Shown: positions 1-8,679, counted from the stretch's first letter. The stretch: 64,000 bases of DNA from an uncultured bacterium (GCA_947073645.1 CAMTMK010000007.1:1-64000); one strand, 5' to 3'. The notes: a model not told the origin generated them from the letters alone. Program-made: numbers and translations.

Positions 1-852
1 AATAATATGTTCATCAGGAGCATGAAGTCTGCCAACAAGAATATTTCTAATAACATCAGGTTGTTCATGTATTTCTTTAAGCATAAAATGTTTGTATCCC
101 ATTTTGCTTAATGCAACAGGTTCCCAAGGAAGTACTTCAATTTTAGGTTCAACTTTGTCACCTTCTTCATTAATAATTTCCATACTGCCAGGAGTCAAAG
201 TTGCAATCTGATTATCATTCAAGTAAACAGCTTTTTTAGTATGTTTAATAATTGCCGGAACATCAGATGCTGCAAAGAATTCACCTTCTCCAACACCAAC
301 AAGAAGCGGAGCATTGCGTTTTGTAATAACAAGTTTATCTTTGCAATCATTATGCATAACACAAAGAGCATAAGCTCCTTCTATCTCTTGAGAAGCAAGA
401 CGAACAGCTTCTGTCAAATCTTTACACTGTGAATATTTTCTTGCAACCAAATGCGCTACGGCTTCTGTATCTGTTTGAGAACGGAATACGCATCCTTGAG
501 CAGACAGTTCTTCTCTTAATTCTTTATAGTTTTCAATAATCCCATTATGTACGATAACTAAATTACCGCAATTACAAGTATGCGGGTGAGCATTCAATGC
601 AGTAGGCGCACCATGTGTTGCCCATCTGATATGTCCGATACCCATTGTTGATGCAGTAAATTCAGCTTCATGCCCGCGAAGTTCTTCACGTAAATTCTGT
701 AATTTTCCGATAGCCTTGTAAACTTTAATATCACTGCTACACATAACAGCAACACCAGAAGAATCATACCCCCTGTATTCAAGCTGTTCCAAGCCATCCA
801 ATAATATATCAACAACAGATCTGTGACCTACATATCCGACTATTCCGCACAT
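1..852 (-). CDS. glmS: Glutamine--fructose-6-phosphate aminotransferase, N-terminal part (runs off the window)
   Basis: Makes glucosamine-6-phosphate from fructose-6-phosphate and glutamine, the first step to UDP-GlcNAc for peptidoglycan and lipid A. The minus strand opens with MCGIVGYVGHR, so the class II amidotransferase nucleophile Cys2 follows the initiator. EYRGYDSSG, GHIRWATHG and HNGIIENY follow, all hallmarks of the glutaminase domain. KEIHEQP, which introduces the isomerase half, appears near the left edge. About 284 codons are present; the isomerase domains lie outside. An AGAGAGG ribosome site precedes the ATG, and a TATAAT lies about 30 nt upstream. Identity is near certain. Confidence 0.97.
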   Translation of the reverse strand, partial: MCGIVGYVGHRSVVDILLDGLEQLEYRGYDSSGVAVMCSSDIKVYKAIGKLQNLREELRGHEAEFTASTMGIGHIRWATHGAPTALNAHPHTCNCGNLVIVHNGIIENYKELREELSAQGCVFRSQTDTEAVAHLVARKYSQCKDLTEAVRLASQEIEGAYALCVMHNDCKDKLVITKRNAPLLVGVGEGEFFAASDVPAIIKHTKKAVYLNDNQIATLTPGSMEIINEEGDKVEPKIEVLPWEPVALSKMGYKHFMLKEIHEQPDVIRNILVGRLHAPDEHII

Positions 853-921
853 AATTTCCTCTCTTTATCTCTATAACGCTATTATAGCATGAAATAAATT
901 ATCCTTATAAAAGTTTTATAT

Positions 922-1140
922 CTATTTTTCTTCAAGCAATGTTTCGACAGGCAAATTATAAAAATTACAAAACTTTAAGGCATTAACAAAAGAAAGATTA
1001 TGCTTACCGCTTTCAACATTAGAAACATAAACTGCACTGACATTAAGAGCTTCGGCAAGTGCTTCTTGAGACATCTTGCGTTTTAAACGTTCAATTTTTA
1101 AATTAAATCCAAATATTTCCAATAATCTTTTATCATTCAT
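922..1140 (-). CDS. Small XRE-family HTH transcriptional regulator
   Basis: A 72-residue protein that is essentially one lambda-repressor-like helix-turn-helix (HTH_3). Residues 12-64 read IERLKRKMSQEALAEALNVS, then VYVSNVESGKHN and a closing helix LPVETLLEEK. Its size means it has only the DNA-binding domain and presumably acts as a dimer. It is divergent from the prepilin-like gene at 1229, with a perfect palindrome between them (1184-1201), the obvious candidate operator. That it regulates itself and the neighbour is inference. I see no clear Shine-Dalgarno site. Confidence 0.85.
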   Translation of the reverse strand: MNDKRLLEIFGFNLKIERLKRKMSQEALAEALNVSAVYVSNVESGKHNLSFVNALKFCNFYNLPVETLLEEK

Positions 1141-1183
1141 AGTTTAAATTTATTATCTTGACTTTACCAATTCTATAATGTAC

Positions 1184-1201
1184 AGTTTATACATATAAAC
1201 T
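1184..1201. promoter_or_regulatory. Palindromic operator candidate between XRE regulator and prepilin-like gene
   Basis: AGTTTATA-CA-TATAAACT is a perfect 8-bp inverted repeat with a 2-bp centre. It lies between the divergent genes and just downstream of a TATAAT at 1174-1179. Short XRE proteins bind such two-fold symmetric sites as dimers. AT richness makes chance palindromes more likely, so this is moderate evidence. Confidence 0.5.
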
Positions 1202-1228
1202 ACAATTTATACAAAAGGATAAATTATA

Positions 1229-2779
1229 TTGGACAAATTTAAAAAAACAGCATACACATTGGCTGAAGTAATTATTGTTATGCTTATTATCACTGTTATT
1301 GTAAGTGTAAGTATTAAAATAACAAAAGCAAAGTTAGATAATATTACTTCCTACACTTACTATTCCGCATACAAAACAGTTAATTCGGTAACAAGAGAAA
1401 TGTTGAAAGATTTTAATGCAGTAAATGAAGAATATACAACTTCTTATATTTTCCCTGCAGCTTATGCAAGACAATGTTTTTATGAAACCGATACAGGTGC
1501 GGGTAAACTGTGTTGTGATTATATTGTAGTCCACGGAAGTTGTAATAATTACCTGAGCAAAGAAGAATGCAAAAAAACAGGTTTACCAACCTGTCCGTTT
1601 GAATATGATTATTATGCATATTTTGTTCAACAGGCAGGCGGTTATGACAAACTTGGAACAATAAGTCAATTGCCATTACCAGAAGCGTGGAATAAAAAAT
1701 CCGCAGAGTTAATATCACAGGGAATTACCGGCCTTATCGGAAAATTAATGTATGACAAAAGTAGATATTTCGGATGTTACGCTGGATATTCAGACTGTAC
1801 AGGCTTAAATCGCGGAGGAGACAGTCCTTTTACTTTCGGCAAAGCCTGTGATACAGTTGCAGTACTTACCTGCGATTATATTGAAGATGAACCGGAAGAC
1901 CCGCAGCCACCTGCCGGCTGTACACCAATTCCATGCAGCGGAGGTAACGAATTCGATGCAGCAACATGTTCTTGCATGTGTAAAAAGTTTGCTCCTGCAA
2001 TTGTCCCCTGCGGAAAAGAATGGAATCAAGAACAATGCACACTTACTGATATAACTCCTTGGCCTCCAAATTGCCCTGCCGGCCAAGAATTTAAAGATAA
2101 CAATAATACTTGCGGATGTGTTCCTATCACACAAACAATACCCAGAAAAGGTGCTAATTACTGCAAATTATTTGTCAACTATACTAATACCGCAATTCTG
2201 ACAGAAGATGAAGAATGCAGCGGAACTCAAATTAATCCAGAGGAAAATGATTTTAAAGACAAACTGCCGGATATTATTTTGCGTAACGGAATGATTTTAT
2301 ATAACGTAAGTCAAGACCCTCAAAAAATTGAGATTTTAAACGGAAATTCCAAAGGTGTTAAATTCACAAAAGATGACGGGACAGAAGTTGATATTGATGA
2401 ATGGGGATACACTGTTTATATAGATATTGATGGAGCTAAAGGAGGAGAAAGCAAGCTTTGGGAAGATGTATATCCTTTCTATGTTACTTTATCAGGAAAA
2501 GTTATACCCGCTTATGATATAGATAATCCAGAAACTGCAGGTGGTGACAGTAAAATTCATTTACAAACCAGTGTCTATGATGAATTCATTGAAAACAATA
2601 AACGCAATGTTCAATGGATTACAAAAAGCAAAAGTTTTAAATCCAGTGCATGTACTATGCAATATATTAAAAGTGAAACTAAATATTGTAACGGGATTAA
2701 TAAGAATTATGATTGCACTCTTAAAAACCACGACTGTAAATTAAAATCTATCATGCCGGTTAAGTTCACAGGGTATTAA
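1229..2779 (+). CDS. Large Cys-rich type IV prepilin-like protein
   Basis: A 516-residue protein with a class III (type IV pilin-like) N-terminus: short basic head MDKFKKTA, then YTLAEVIIVMLIITVIVSVS (residues 9-28), with the Glu expected at position 5 of the mature protein. The residue before the cut site is Ala rather than the usual Gly. The rest would be periplasmic or surface exposed. It has many cysteines (about residues 90-330), a Pro-rich linker near PEDPQPPAGC and no recognised domain. The start is TTG, chosen because AAAAGGA lies about 10 nt upstream and it gives the complete leader. At 516 aa it is far longer than a major pilin; a minor pilin, pseudopilin or tip adhesin is possible. 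Confidence 0.8.
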   Translation: MDKFKKTAYTLAEVIIVMLIITVIVSVSIKITKAKLDNITSYTYYSAYKTVNSVTREMLKDFNAVNEEYTTSYIFPAAYARQCFYETDTGAGKLCCDYIVVHGSCNNYLSKEECKKTGLPTCPFEYDYYAYFVQQAGGYDKLGTISQLPLPEAWNKKSAELISQGITGLIGKLMYDKSRYFGCYAGYSDCTGLNRGGDSPFTFGKACDTVAVLTCDYIEDEPEDPQPPAGCTPIPCSGGNEFDAATCSCMCKKFAPAIVPCGKEWNQEQCTLTDITPWPPNCPAGQEFKDNNNTCGCVPITQTIPRKGANYCKLFVNYTNTAILTEDEECSGTQINPEENDFKDKLPDIILRNGMILYNVSQDPQKIEILNGNSKGVKFTKDDGTEVDIDEWGYTVYIDIDGAKGGESKLWEDVYPFYVTLSGKVIPAYDIDNPETAGGDSKIHLQTSVYDEFIENNKRNVQWITKSKSFKSSACTMQYIKSETKYCNGINKNYDCTLKNHDCKLKSIMPVKFTGY

Positions 2780-2783
2780 ATAC

Positions 2784-2812
2784 TTGCCTCATAAAATAAA
2801 ATATTGTATGAT
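2784..2812 (+). promoter_or_regulatory. Promoter for the M48-like gene
   Basis: TTGCCT (2784-2789) and TATGAT (2807-2812) are separated by exactly 17 nt. The predicted transcript starts near 2819, just before the GAAAGGAA ribosome site of the gene at 2836. Confidence 0.6.
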
Positions 2813-2835
2813 AGTCCAAACAGAAAGGAACTATT

Positions 2836-3531
2836 ATGAAAAAGATTTTAATTTTACTATGTTTTTTACTAGCAGGCTCTTACTCTTTTGCTGAAGAAGT
2901 TATAGTTGTACGCGGAGTTAATATGGATAACTTCTGGCACAAAAAAGGGATTAATGAAGAAAAAGTTATCAAAGTCGGACAAAAAATCATGCTTGATAAC
3001 AAAATTCCAAAACGAGTTCCGATTTTTGTTGATACTAAAAAGAATGTTAATGCATTTTCAAATCTGTATGACAAAACAGTTACAATCCATGAAGGAATGT
3101 TTTTCTATATAGATAACGATGATGAACTGGCATATGTACTAGCGCATGAAATTGCTCATTCTGTTGAAGCATATGGCGGAATGATAAAATATATGGCTAT
3201 AAATTCAAACTCAAAAAAATATGAGCAAAAAGCTGACTTAAACGGTATTGATTATATGGTTAAATCAGGATACGACCCGATTGCTGCAATTACAATGGGA
3301 AATAAAATTTTTGGCGAACCTATTTGGGACTGGGGTTGTACATACTTGCATCCGAAAGGTTCAAAAAGATTAATTGAAATGTACAAATATATTTATGTTA
3401 AGTACCCAAGATTTTTGAACTCTCCACTAACTAAAACACCTTCATACAAAAACTTTGAATATGCAATGAGCAAAGAAATTAACGCATTTCAACAAAAGCA
3501 AAAAAGAAAAAATATGAAGGACGAATTATAA
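2836..3531 (+). CDS. Secreted M48-like zinc metallopeptidase
   Basis: A 231-residue protein with a Sec signal peptide (MKKILILLCFLLAGSYSFA, cut before EE). The zinc-binding HEIAH is at residues 104-108. A matching third ligand is Glu130 in EQKAD, the ExxAD pattern of M48 (BepA/YcaL-like) peptidases. M48 periplasmic members degrade or help assemble outer-membrane proteins; that role here is inferred. A promoter and a strong ribosome site precede it. It is translationally coupled to the next secreted gene through TAATG (1-nt overlap). It lacks the TPR domain of BepA and is short for the family. Confidence 0.82.
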   Translation: MKKILILLCFLLAGSYSFAEEVIVVRGVNMDNFWHKKGINEEKVIKVGQKIMLDNKIPKRVPIFVDTKKNVNAFSNLYDKTVTIHEGMFFYIDNDDELAYVLAHEIAHSVEAYGGMIKYMAINSNSKKYEQKADLNGIDYMVKSGYDPIAAITMGNKIFGEPIWDWGCTYLHPKGSKRLIEMYKYIYVKYPRFLNSPLTKTPSYKNFEYAMSKEINAFQQKQKRKNMKDEL

Positions 3532-4358
3532 TGATAAAAAAACTAATTCTTATTTGTTTATTAATGACAGGAATTTCCTCTATTGCCGAGGAAGTTACCG
3601 TTACTATAACTCCGGTACAAAAAATTTCTACAGCAGACAAACACCTTATGGAAGGTGACACATTAGAATTTAAAGATATCAATACAAACGAAATCATTAC
3701 GGGTATTGTAAAAGAAATTACTCCTAACGGCTTTGCCGGAGAACAGGCATCTTTACTTATTGATAATTTTAAATATAAAAATTCAGACAAAATCTTGAAC
3801 GGCAGCATTTATATAAAAGGCGGAGAACACAAAAAAGCTCAAGAATTTGCAAATGCCGTAACTACAACCGTATTTATCCGAGGCGGAGAGGTAATCCTAA
3901 AACCTGAAACAACAAAACTAGTTGTATTCCTTAGCGATTACATTAATTCTGAAGATACACCGATAAAAATTCAACCAGCACAAACAATTTCAACCTGCAA
4001 TGATGAAATTGAAGTCGGCAACAAACTTAAATTTATTTCGGAAAAAGATGTTTACAAAAACGAAAAACTTTACATAAAAAAAGATACACCTATATACGGA
4101 ATTGTTGATTATGTTAACGATAACGGCTGGAGTTATGACAATGCACAGATAGATATCAAATATTTCAAAACAAAAACTGTTGACGGCAGTATGCTTACGA
4201 TAGAAAGTCCAGTTTCAATTAACGGTTTTGATATATTGAAATACAAAGGCAACCGTCCTGCTCAATTCTTTAACTACTGCGGAGTAATGTTTCGCGGTAA
4301 AGAAGTTGAAATAAAACCGCAAAAAGATAATTTACAGTTTAATATATGGATAAAATAA
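3531..4358 (+). CDS. Secreted protein with two copies of an all-beta unit, unknown function
   Basis: A 275-residue protein with a signal peptide (MIKKLILICLLMTGISSIAEE). I do not recognise the family. It contains two aligned halves. The first runs from TITPVQKIST through EGDTLEF, GIV, NG and FIRGGEVILKP. The second runs from KIQPAQTIST through VGNKLKF, GIV, NGW and MFRGKEVEIKP. This is an internal duplication of about 130 residues, probably beta-rich. The start overlaps the stop of the M48-like gene, so the two form an operon and probably share a periplasmic or envelope role. It ends shortly before a bidirectional terminator. Confidence 0.75.
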   Translation: MIKKLILICLLMTGISSIAEEVTVTITPVQKISTADKHLMEGDTLEFKDINTNEIITGIVKEITPNGFAGEQASLLIDNFKYKNSDKILNGSIYIKGGEHKKAQEFANAVTTTVFIRGGEVILKPETTKLVVFLSDYINSEDTPIKIQPAQTISTCNDEIEVGNKLKFISEKDVYKNEKLYIKKDTPIYGIVDYVNDNGWSYDNAQIDIKYFKTKTVDGSMLTIESPVSINGFDILKYKGNRPAQFFNYCGVMFRGKEVEIKPQKDNLQFNIWIK

Positions 4359-4385
4359 ATAGAGATAAATTACAATACATAAAAT

Positions 4386-4417
4386 AAAGACCTCATTTGA
4401 GGTCTTTATTTTTTAAA
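4386..4417. terminator. Bidirectional Rho-independent terminator
   Basis: AAAGACCTCA and TGAGGTCTTT form a 10-bp inverted repeat, flanked by A-rich sequence on the left and a T-run on the right. It lies between the convergent secreted-protein operon and clpB. The clpB stop codon (4406-4408) is inside the right arm. Confidence 0.85.
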
Positions 4418-7000
4418 TACAATTTCGTCATTATCAACATCAATTATAACCTTATCACCGCGAAGGAATTTTTGTGACAAAATTTGTTTTGATAATGGAT
4501 TTTCTATTAATTGACGAATTACTCGTTTCAGCGGTCGTGCGCCATATACGGGGTTAAATCCGCGTGTTGCGAGAAATTCTTTAGCTTCAGGTGTAATTTC
4601 AAATTCAATTTCCTGATCTTTCAACAAGTGACGCAAATAATCCATTTGAATATCGACAATTTTTGTCAAATCTTGCATATTCAACGCTTTAAAGAAAATT
4701 GTTTCATCAATTCTGTTTAAAAATTCTGGTTTGAATCGACTTCTTAAAACTTCAAGAACTTTTTCCTTAGTATCCTCAAAGTTTGATTCCGAAACAAGTG
4801 AATTCAATGAATTTTCAAGAATTATATCCGAGCCGATATTTGATGTCATGATAATCAGCGTATTTTTAAAATCTACAGTTCTTCCCTTGCTGTCAGTTAA
4901 TCTTCCGTCATCAAAGATTTGAAGCATGATATTAAATACATCGGGATGAGCCTTTTCAATTTCATCAAAAAGTACAACAGAATAAGGTTTTCTGCGAACA
5001 GCTTCTGTTAATTGACCGCCTTCATCATATCCTACATATCCCGGAGGCGCTCCAACAAGTCTTGAAACATTATGTTTTTCCATATATTCAGACATGTCAA
5101 TTCTAATCAATGCATCTTCATCATTAAACATAAATTCTGCAAGTGCTTTTGCAAGTTCAGTCTTACCAACCCCTGTAGGCCCAAGGAATAAGAAAGTACC
5201 TATCGGACGTTTCGGGTCTTTCAAACCTGAGCGGGCACGACGAATTGCATCGGAAACAGTTTCTACAGCTTCTTCCTGGCCAATAAGACGTTTGTGCAAA
5301 ATATCTTCCATATTAATAAGTTTTTGTTTTTCGCTTTCGACAAGTTTGTTAACAGGAATTCCTGTCCATTTGCTTACAACATTTGCAATATCTTCGTCAT
5401 TAATTTCTTCTTTAAGAAGTTTATTTTCAGTATGTTCTTTGTTTTGAACAGCTTTTAATTGTTTTTCAAGCTCTAGAAGTTTACCGTATTTAAGTTCCGC
5501 GGCAGTCTGCAAATCAGTATTGCGCTCAGCTTCTTCAATTTTTGCTTTTACGTTTTCAATTTCTTCTTTTATACCTGCTTCGCCTGTAATTGAAGCTTTT
5601 TCCTGCTCCCATTGAGTTTTCATTTTAGAAATTTTACTTTCCAATTCTGAAATCTGAGCTGACAAATCTTCAACTTTTGCACGCGCATCGTCATCTGTTT
5701 CTTTTTTTAAAGCTTCACGTTCAATTTCAAGCTGAATTTTTTGACGCATCATTTTATCAATTTCTTCAGGCATGCTGTCAATTTCAATACGCAAAGAAGA
5801 TGCCGCTTCGTCTATCAAATCAATAGCTTTATCAGGCAAAAATCTGTCTGTAATATATCTATCGGAAAGTTTTGCAGCTTGAATTAAAGCACTATCCAAA
5901 ATTCTGATACCATGGTGAACTTCGTATTTTTCCTTAAGACCGCGTAAAATAGAAATTGTATCTTCTACAGACGGTTCTCCGACCAAAACTGGCTGAAAAC
6001 GTCTTTCTAACGCAGGGTCTTTTTCAATATATTTGCGGTATTCATTAATTGTCGTCGCACCTATTGTTCTCAAAACACCTCTTGCAAGCATGGGTTTTAA
6101 AAGGTTTCCTGCATCCATAGACCCCTCTGATGCTCCGGCACCAACAACTGTATGAAGTTCGTCAATAAACATGACAATTTCACCATTAGAGGTTTCAACT
6201 TCTTTTAAAACGGCTTTCAAACGTTCTTCAAATTCACCTCTGAATTTTGCACCTGCTACCAAAGCACCCATATCAAGAGAAACAAGTTTAACATTTTTAA
6301 GGCTTTCAGGAACATCTCCGCGCACAATTCTCTGTGCTAAGCCTTCGACAATAGCGGTTTTACCAACCCCCGGTTCGCCGATAAGTACAGGATTGTTTTT
6401 GGTACGGCGGTTCAAAACCTGAATAATACGTCTTACTTCTTCATCGCGACCTATTACCGGGTCTAATTTACCTTTTCTTGCAAGCGCCGTCAAATCAGTT
6501 GAATATTTCTCAAGCGCTTTCATATTTTCTTCTGCATTTTTATTATCCACTTTTTTATTACCTCTTATTTTTTTCATGGCATTCAAAACTTTATTTGCAT
6601 CAACACCCGCAGAACGCAATAAATTTTGAATATTACTGTTTTCTAACTTTGTCATGGCAAGAAGTACAGCTTCAATACCGATAAATTCATCTTTCAATTC
6701 TTCAGCCTGCTGTTGTGCCAAATCCAAAAGTTTATAAGTCTGTGTTGATAGAAAGACCTGCCCCGAAGGCGGAGTAGAAATCGTTGGAAACGCTTTAACA
6801 GACTGAACAATTTTGGATACAAATCCCTGATTTAAAAGTTTTAACTCCGTTAAATAATCTCTAATTATTCCATCATCTTTAATCATTGCAAGCATGACAT
6901 GCTCAGGTTGAAGCTCTGAATTTTTATATTCGTTCATGACAGCACCTGCTGAATTTAAAATTTCCTGCGAATAATTAGTAAATTTTTCAAAATTTGGCAT
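4406..7000 (-). CDS. clpB: Chaperone ClpB (Hsp100 disaggregase)
   Basis: An 864-residue protein, the full length for ClpB. It threads aggregated proteins through a hexameric ATPase together with DnaK. The order is: N-domain with two Clp_N repeats (1-145); first AAA+ domain with Walker A GEPGVGKT (208-215), Walker [10 protein letters not shown] and [13 protein letters not shown]; the middle coiled coil (about 405-530) that separates ClpB from ClpA/ClpC; second AAA+ domain with GPTGVGKT and [11 protein letters not shown]; and the C-terminal lid. An AAGGAG ribosome site precedes the ATG. No CIRCE or other known heat-shock operator is visible upstream. Confidence 0.97.
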   Translation of the reverse strand: MPNFEKFTNYSQEILNSAGAVMNEYKNSELQPEHVMLAMIKDDGIIRDYLTELKLLNQGFVSKIVQSVKAFPTISTPPSGQVFLSTQTYKLLDLAQQQAEELKDEFIGIEAVLLAMTKLENSNIQNLLRSAGVDANKVLNAMKKIRGNKKVDNKNAEENMKALEKYSTDLTALARKGKLDPVIGRDEEVRRIIQVLNRRTKNNPVLIGEPGVGKTAIVEGLAQRIVRGDVPESLKNVKLVSLDMGALVAGAKFRGEFEERLKAVLKEVETSNGEIVMFIDELHTVVGAGASEGSMDAGNLLKPMLARGVLRTIGATTINEYRKYIEKDPALERRFQPVLVGEPSVEDTISILRGLKEKYEVHHGIRILDSALIQAAKLSDRYITDRFLPDKAIDLIDEAASSLRIEIDSMPEEIDKMMRQKIQLEIEREALKKETDDDARAKVEDLSAQISELESKISKMKTQWEQEKASITGEAGIKEEIENVKAKIEEAERNTDLQTAAELKYGKLLELEKQLKAVQNKEHTENKLLKEEINDEDIANVVSKWTGIPVNKLVESEKQKLINMEDILHKRLIGQEEAVETVSDAIRRARSGLKDPKRPIGTFLFLGPTGVGKTELAKALAEFMFNDEDALIRIDMSEYMEKHNVSRLVGAPPGYVGYDEGGQLTEAVRRKPYSVVLFDEIEKAHPDVFNIMLQIFDDGRLTDSKGRTVDFKNTLIIMTSNIGSDIILENSLNSLVSESNFEDTKEKVLEVLRSRFKPEFLNRIDETIFFKALNMQDLTKIVDIQMDYLRHLLKDQEIEFEITPEAKEFLATRGFNPVYGARPLKRVIRQLIENPLSKQILSQKFLRGDKVIIDVDNDEIVFKK

Positions 7001-7083
7001 ACATTTAACTCCTTACAGTACCATTTTAACGCTGAATTTCAAAAAGTCATTAAAATTAATTTTAAATTAATAATTAAAAAGTG

Positions 7084-7110
7084 TTGACAATAAATTTTTT
7101 TTTGTATAAT
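7084..7110 (+). promoter_or_regulatory. Promoter of tRNA-Glu
   Basis: Consensus TTGACA (7084-7089) and consensus TATAAT (7105-7110) are separated by 15 nt, shorter than the usual 17. The tRNA begins 18 nt downstream. Both hexamers are perfect, as expected for a strong stable-RNA promoter. Confidence 0.7.
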
Positions 7111-7128
7111 ATAGAAATTGTCGATTGA

Positions 7129-7204
7129 GCCCCCATCGTCTAGAGGCCTAGGACAACACCCTTTCACGGTGTAGACAGCGATTCGAATTCGCTTGGGGGT
7201 ACCA
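7129..7204 (+). tRNA. tRNA-Glu (anticodon TTC), CCA encoded
   Basis: The cloverleaf can be drawn. The acceptor GCCCCCA pairs with TGGGGGT (with a G-U at the end). The anticodon arm is ACACC/GGTGT around loop CTTTCAC, giving TTC. The T arm contains ATTCGAAT. Discriminator A and a genomically encoded CCA (7202-7204) follow. A terminator comes directly after. Confidence 0.95.
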
Positions 7205-7214
7205 TAATAAAAAC

Positions 7215-7238
7215 AACACCTTTAATAGGTGTTTTTTT
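7215..7238 (+). terminator. Terminator of tRNA-Glu
   Basis: AACACCT, a 5-nt loop, AGGTGTT, then a run of seven T. It begins 10 nt after the tRNA 3' end. Confidence 0.85.
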
Positions 7239-7240
7239 AT

Positions 7241-7386
7241 TATGTAATCACCCAACGAACAACTTTCGCTTGGCGCGAGTGAGCTGAGACTGGAGCACTT
7301 TTGCGGTTGGGATGCAATCACATTAGCAAAAGGCGGAATTGCCGTTAAATGCGAACGAGCAAGACTTTGTCACCATTTAAAAGAAT
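7241..7386 (+). other. GC-richer structured intergenic element A
   Basis: About 145 bases between the tRNA-Glu terminator and the terminator at 7387, with no ORF and clearly higher G+C than its surroundings. CCCAAC near 7250 can pair with GTTGGG near 7315. A small GGC/GCC hairpin near 7342 is followed by GTTAAATGCGAACG. A near-identical string (14 of 16) follows a hairpin in the intergenic element at 18731-18860. It could be a small RNA on the plus strand ending at 7409, or a copy of a dispersed intergenic repeat. No known RNA family is recognised. Confidence 0.35.
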
Positions 7387-7409
7387 AAGCGCCCAAGAGG
7401 CGCTTTTTT
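7387..7409. terminator. Rho-independent terminator, stronger on the plus strand
   Basis: AAGCGCC, loop CAAGA, GGCGCTT, then six T on the plus strand. On the minus strand it would serve the gene ending at 7416, with a poorer T-run. The plus-strand T-run suggests something is transcribed through 7241-7386. Confidence 0.75.
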
Positions 7410-7415
7410 AATGCT

Positions 7416-8489
7416 TTACGGCTGGCAAACATAATTATATATTTTCATATAATCCGTATTATTATCAGGAGATTTCATTTTCACATCATCTGCAAATACA
7501 TTTACCAATCGTGTAAATCCCAAAACATTATGTGACATATTATAAGCACCTGCATAAACTTTCTTGACGCCTATTTGGCGGTTTCGACAATCAATTCTAC
7601 TTTGAAGCAAATATGCAGTATATGAAAAATCATTTAATTTTAAAGCATGGATATATTTATAACCATCATGTTCTCGAATTAAATTCTTTTTAACAATCAA
7701 CAAATTTTTGTCCAAATTTTCATAATAAATTTCATCAACAGGTTTTGGCTGTGCTGGAGGAGCAGACTTCATAGAATATGTATTAAATACATTGTAATCA
7801 AATGTAAATTGTATATCTATACTTTTGCCTTTAAAACTTTCAGGGAGCGGCTTAAATGGAGCAGAATTTTTCAAAGCATCTAAAGCAGCTTTATCTGCCT
7901 CCTTATCACCTGATGACTTAAATACCGCACTACTCAATAAAGTACCGTTTTTCTCCAGCCTAAACAACAAAACGACACGCAGACTTTCCCTGCCTTTTGG
8001 CGGATTCCAATTCATTTTTATTCGTCTCTGCAGGTCTCTTATATATGGAACAAAATCATTTTCAGCATCCGCAACTTCTTTGGATGCAGTCTTATGAGAT
8101 GCAATAAAATAAAAATGAGCAACAATGCTTTCTTTTTTAAATGTTTCAGGAAGCGGTTTAAAGTGTTTTAATTCTTTTATTGTATTTAAAACTTCATCAT
8201 CAACTAAAGTACTACCACTTGAAAAAACTATTTTTGGTTCTGAAAATAAGCCGGCTTTATTTATTTTAAATTCTACCAATACTCTTTTCCGCAAATCATT
8301 TTTTACATTCTTTTTTTTCCAAGCGGTATCTACATACTCCTTTAATTGTTCAACATAAGTTTTTAAATCGCGATTATTCTCGGGACGAACCGTTAGTGAA
8401 ACAGATGGAGGAATTACCATAAAATCCTCTGCAAAAACAAAATTCACAAATAAAAATATAACTGCAAACAATAAACAAATCTTTTTCAT
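7416..8489 (-). CDS. Secreted protein with two TonB C-terminal-like domains
   Basis: A 357-residue protein from the chosen start, with a signal peptide (MKKICLLFAVIFLFVNFVFA). Two copies of the TonB_C fold follow. The first has RVLVEFKINKAGLFSEPKIV, SSG and FKPLPETFK; the second has RVVLLFRLEKNGTLLSSAVF, SSGD, AALDALKNSAPFKPLPESFK. The TonB hallmark of residues before and after a variable helix is kept in both. There is no proline-rich spanning region, and it is unclear whether it energises receptors or simply binds cell-wall or envelope partners. An in-frame ATG at 8513 exists, but the promoter places the transcript start on the ATG at 8489, so that start is preferred. Confidence 0.8.
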   Translation of the reverse strand: MKKICLLFAVIFLFVNFVFAEDFMVIPPSVSLTVRPENNRDLKTYVEQLKEYVDTAWKKKNVKNDLRKRVLVEFKINKAGLFSEPKIVFSSGSTLVDDEVLNTIKELKHFKPLPETFKKESIVAHFYFIASHKTASKEVADAENDFVPYIRDLQRRIKMNWNPPKGRESLRVVLLFRLEKNGTLLSSAVFKSSGDKEADKAALDALKNSAPFKPLPESFKGKSIDIQFTFDYNVFNTYSMKSAPPAQPKPVDEIYYENLDKNLLIVKKNLIREHDGYKYIHALKLNDFSYTAYLLQSRIDCRNRQIGVKKVYAGAYNMSHNVLGFTRLVNVFADDVKMKSPDNNTDYMKIYNYVCQP

Positions 8490-8495
8490 ATAGAA

Positions 8496-8524
8496 ATTAT
8501 ATAACATCTGCACACACTTTACAA
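8496..8524 (-). promoter_or_regulatory. Leaderless promoter of the TonB_C protein gene
   Basis: On the minus strand TTGTAA (8524-8519) and TATAAT (8501-8496) are spaced by 17 nt. The ATG at 8489 lies exactly 6 nt after the -10 hexamer, so transcription should begin on the start codon. Its -35 overlaps the -35 of the divergent plus-strand promoter. Confidence 0.65.
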
Positions 8525-8545
8525 GAAAAAAGTTTATTGTATAAT
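8518..8545 (+). promoter_or_regulatory. Divergent promoter for a short structured transcript
   Basis: TTTACA (8518-8523) and TATAAT (8540-8545) are spaced by 16 nt, with the predicted start at about 8552, an ATG. The -35 shares five bases with the -35 of the opposite promoter, so RNA polymerase should be able to occupy only one at a time. Confidence 0.55.
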
Positions 8546-8551
8546 GGAACT

Positions 8552-8605
8552 ATGACAAAATTAATCCGACGAAATGTAAGATATTTTTTGAAAGGCTTGT
8601 TATAA
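8552..8605 (+). CDS. Possible leaderless 17-residue cationic peptide
   Basis: ATG sits 6 nt after a TATAAT. The ORF encodes MTKLIRRNVRYFLKGLL, a basic, potentially amphipathic peptide (+5, with hydrophobic residues between). The coding DNA overlaps the left arm of a long inverted repeat: 8568-8581 pairs with 8619-8631, one bulge. A terminator follows at 8651. It could be a leader peptide, a small membrane-active toxin or accidental coding in a small RNA. The sequence cannot decide. Confidence 0.35.
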   Translation: MTKLIRRNVRYFLKGLL

Positions 8606-8650
8606 AAATAAGACGCTTACATTTGTCGTAAAAAAGATTTTTTATTACTT

Positions 8651-8679
8651 GACCTTTCCCCCCGAAAGGTCATTTTTTT
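8651..8679 (+). terminator. Rho-independent terminator
   Basis: GACCTTTC, a C5 loop, GAAAGGTC, then A and seven T. Confidence 0.88.

Larger units (their letters stand above)
8552..8679 (+). ncRNA. Candidate ~128-nt structured transcript
   Basis: Bounded by a promoter (8518-8545) and a strong terminator (8651-8679). Inside, CGACGAAATGTAAG and CTTACATTTGTCG form a 13-bp stem with one bulged base and a loop of about 37 nt. No known RNA family is recognised. It also contains the 17-codon ORF, so it may be a small mRNA, a regulatory RNA or both. Confidence 0.45.

Noticed and set aside
8651-8679. Short C-run in the terminator loop (C5) as a fourth poly-C tract
   Set aside because: It is too short and is simply the loop of a terminator.
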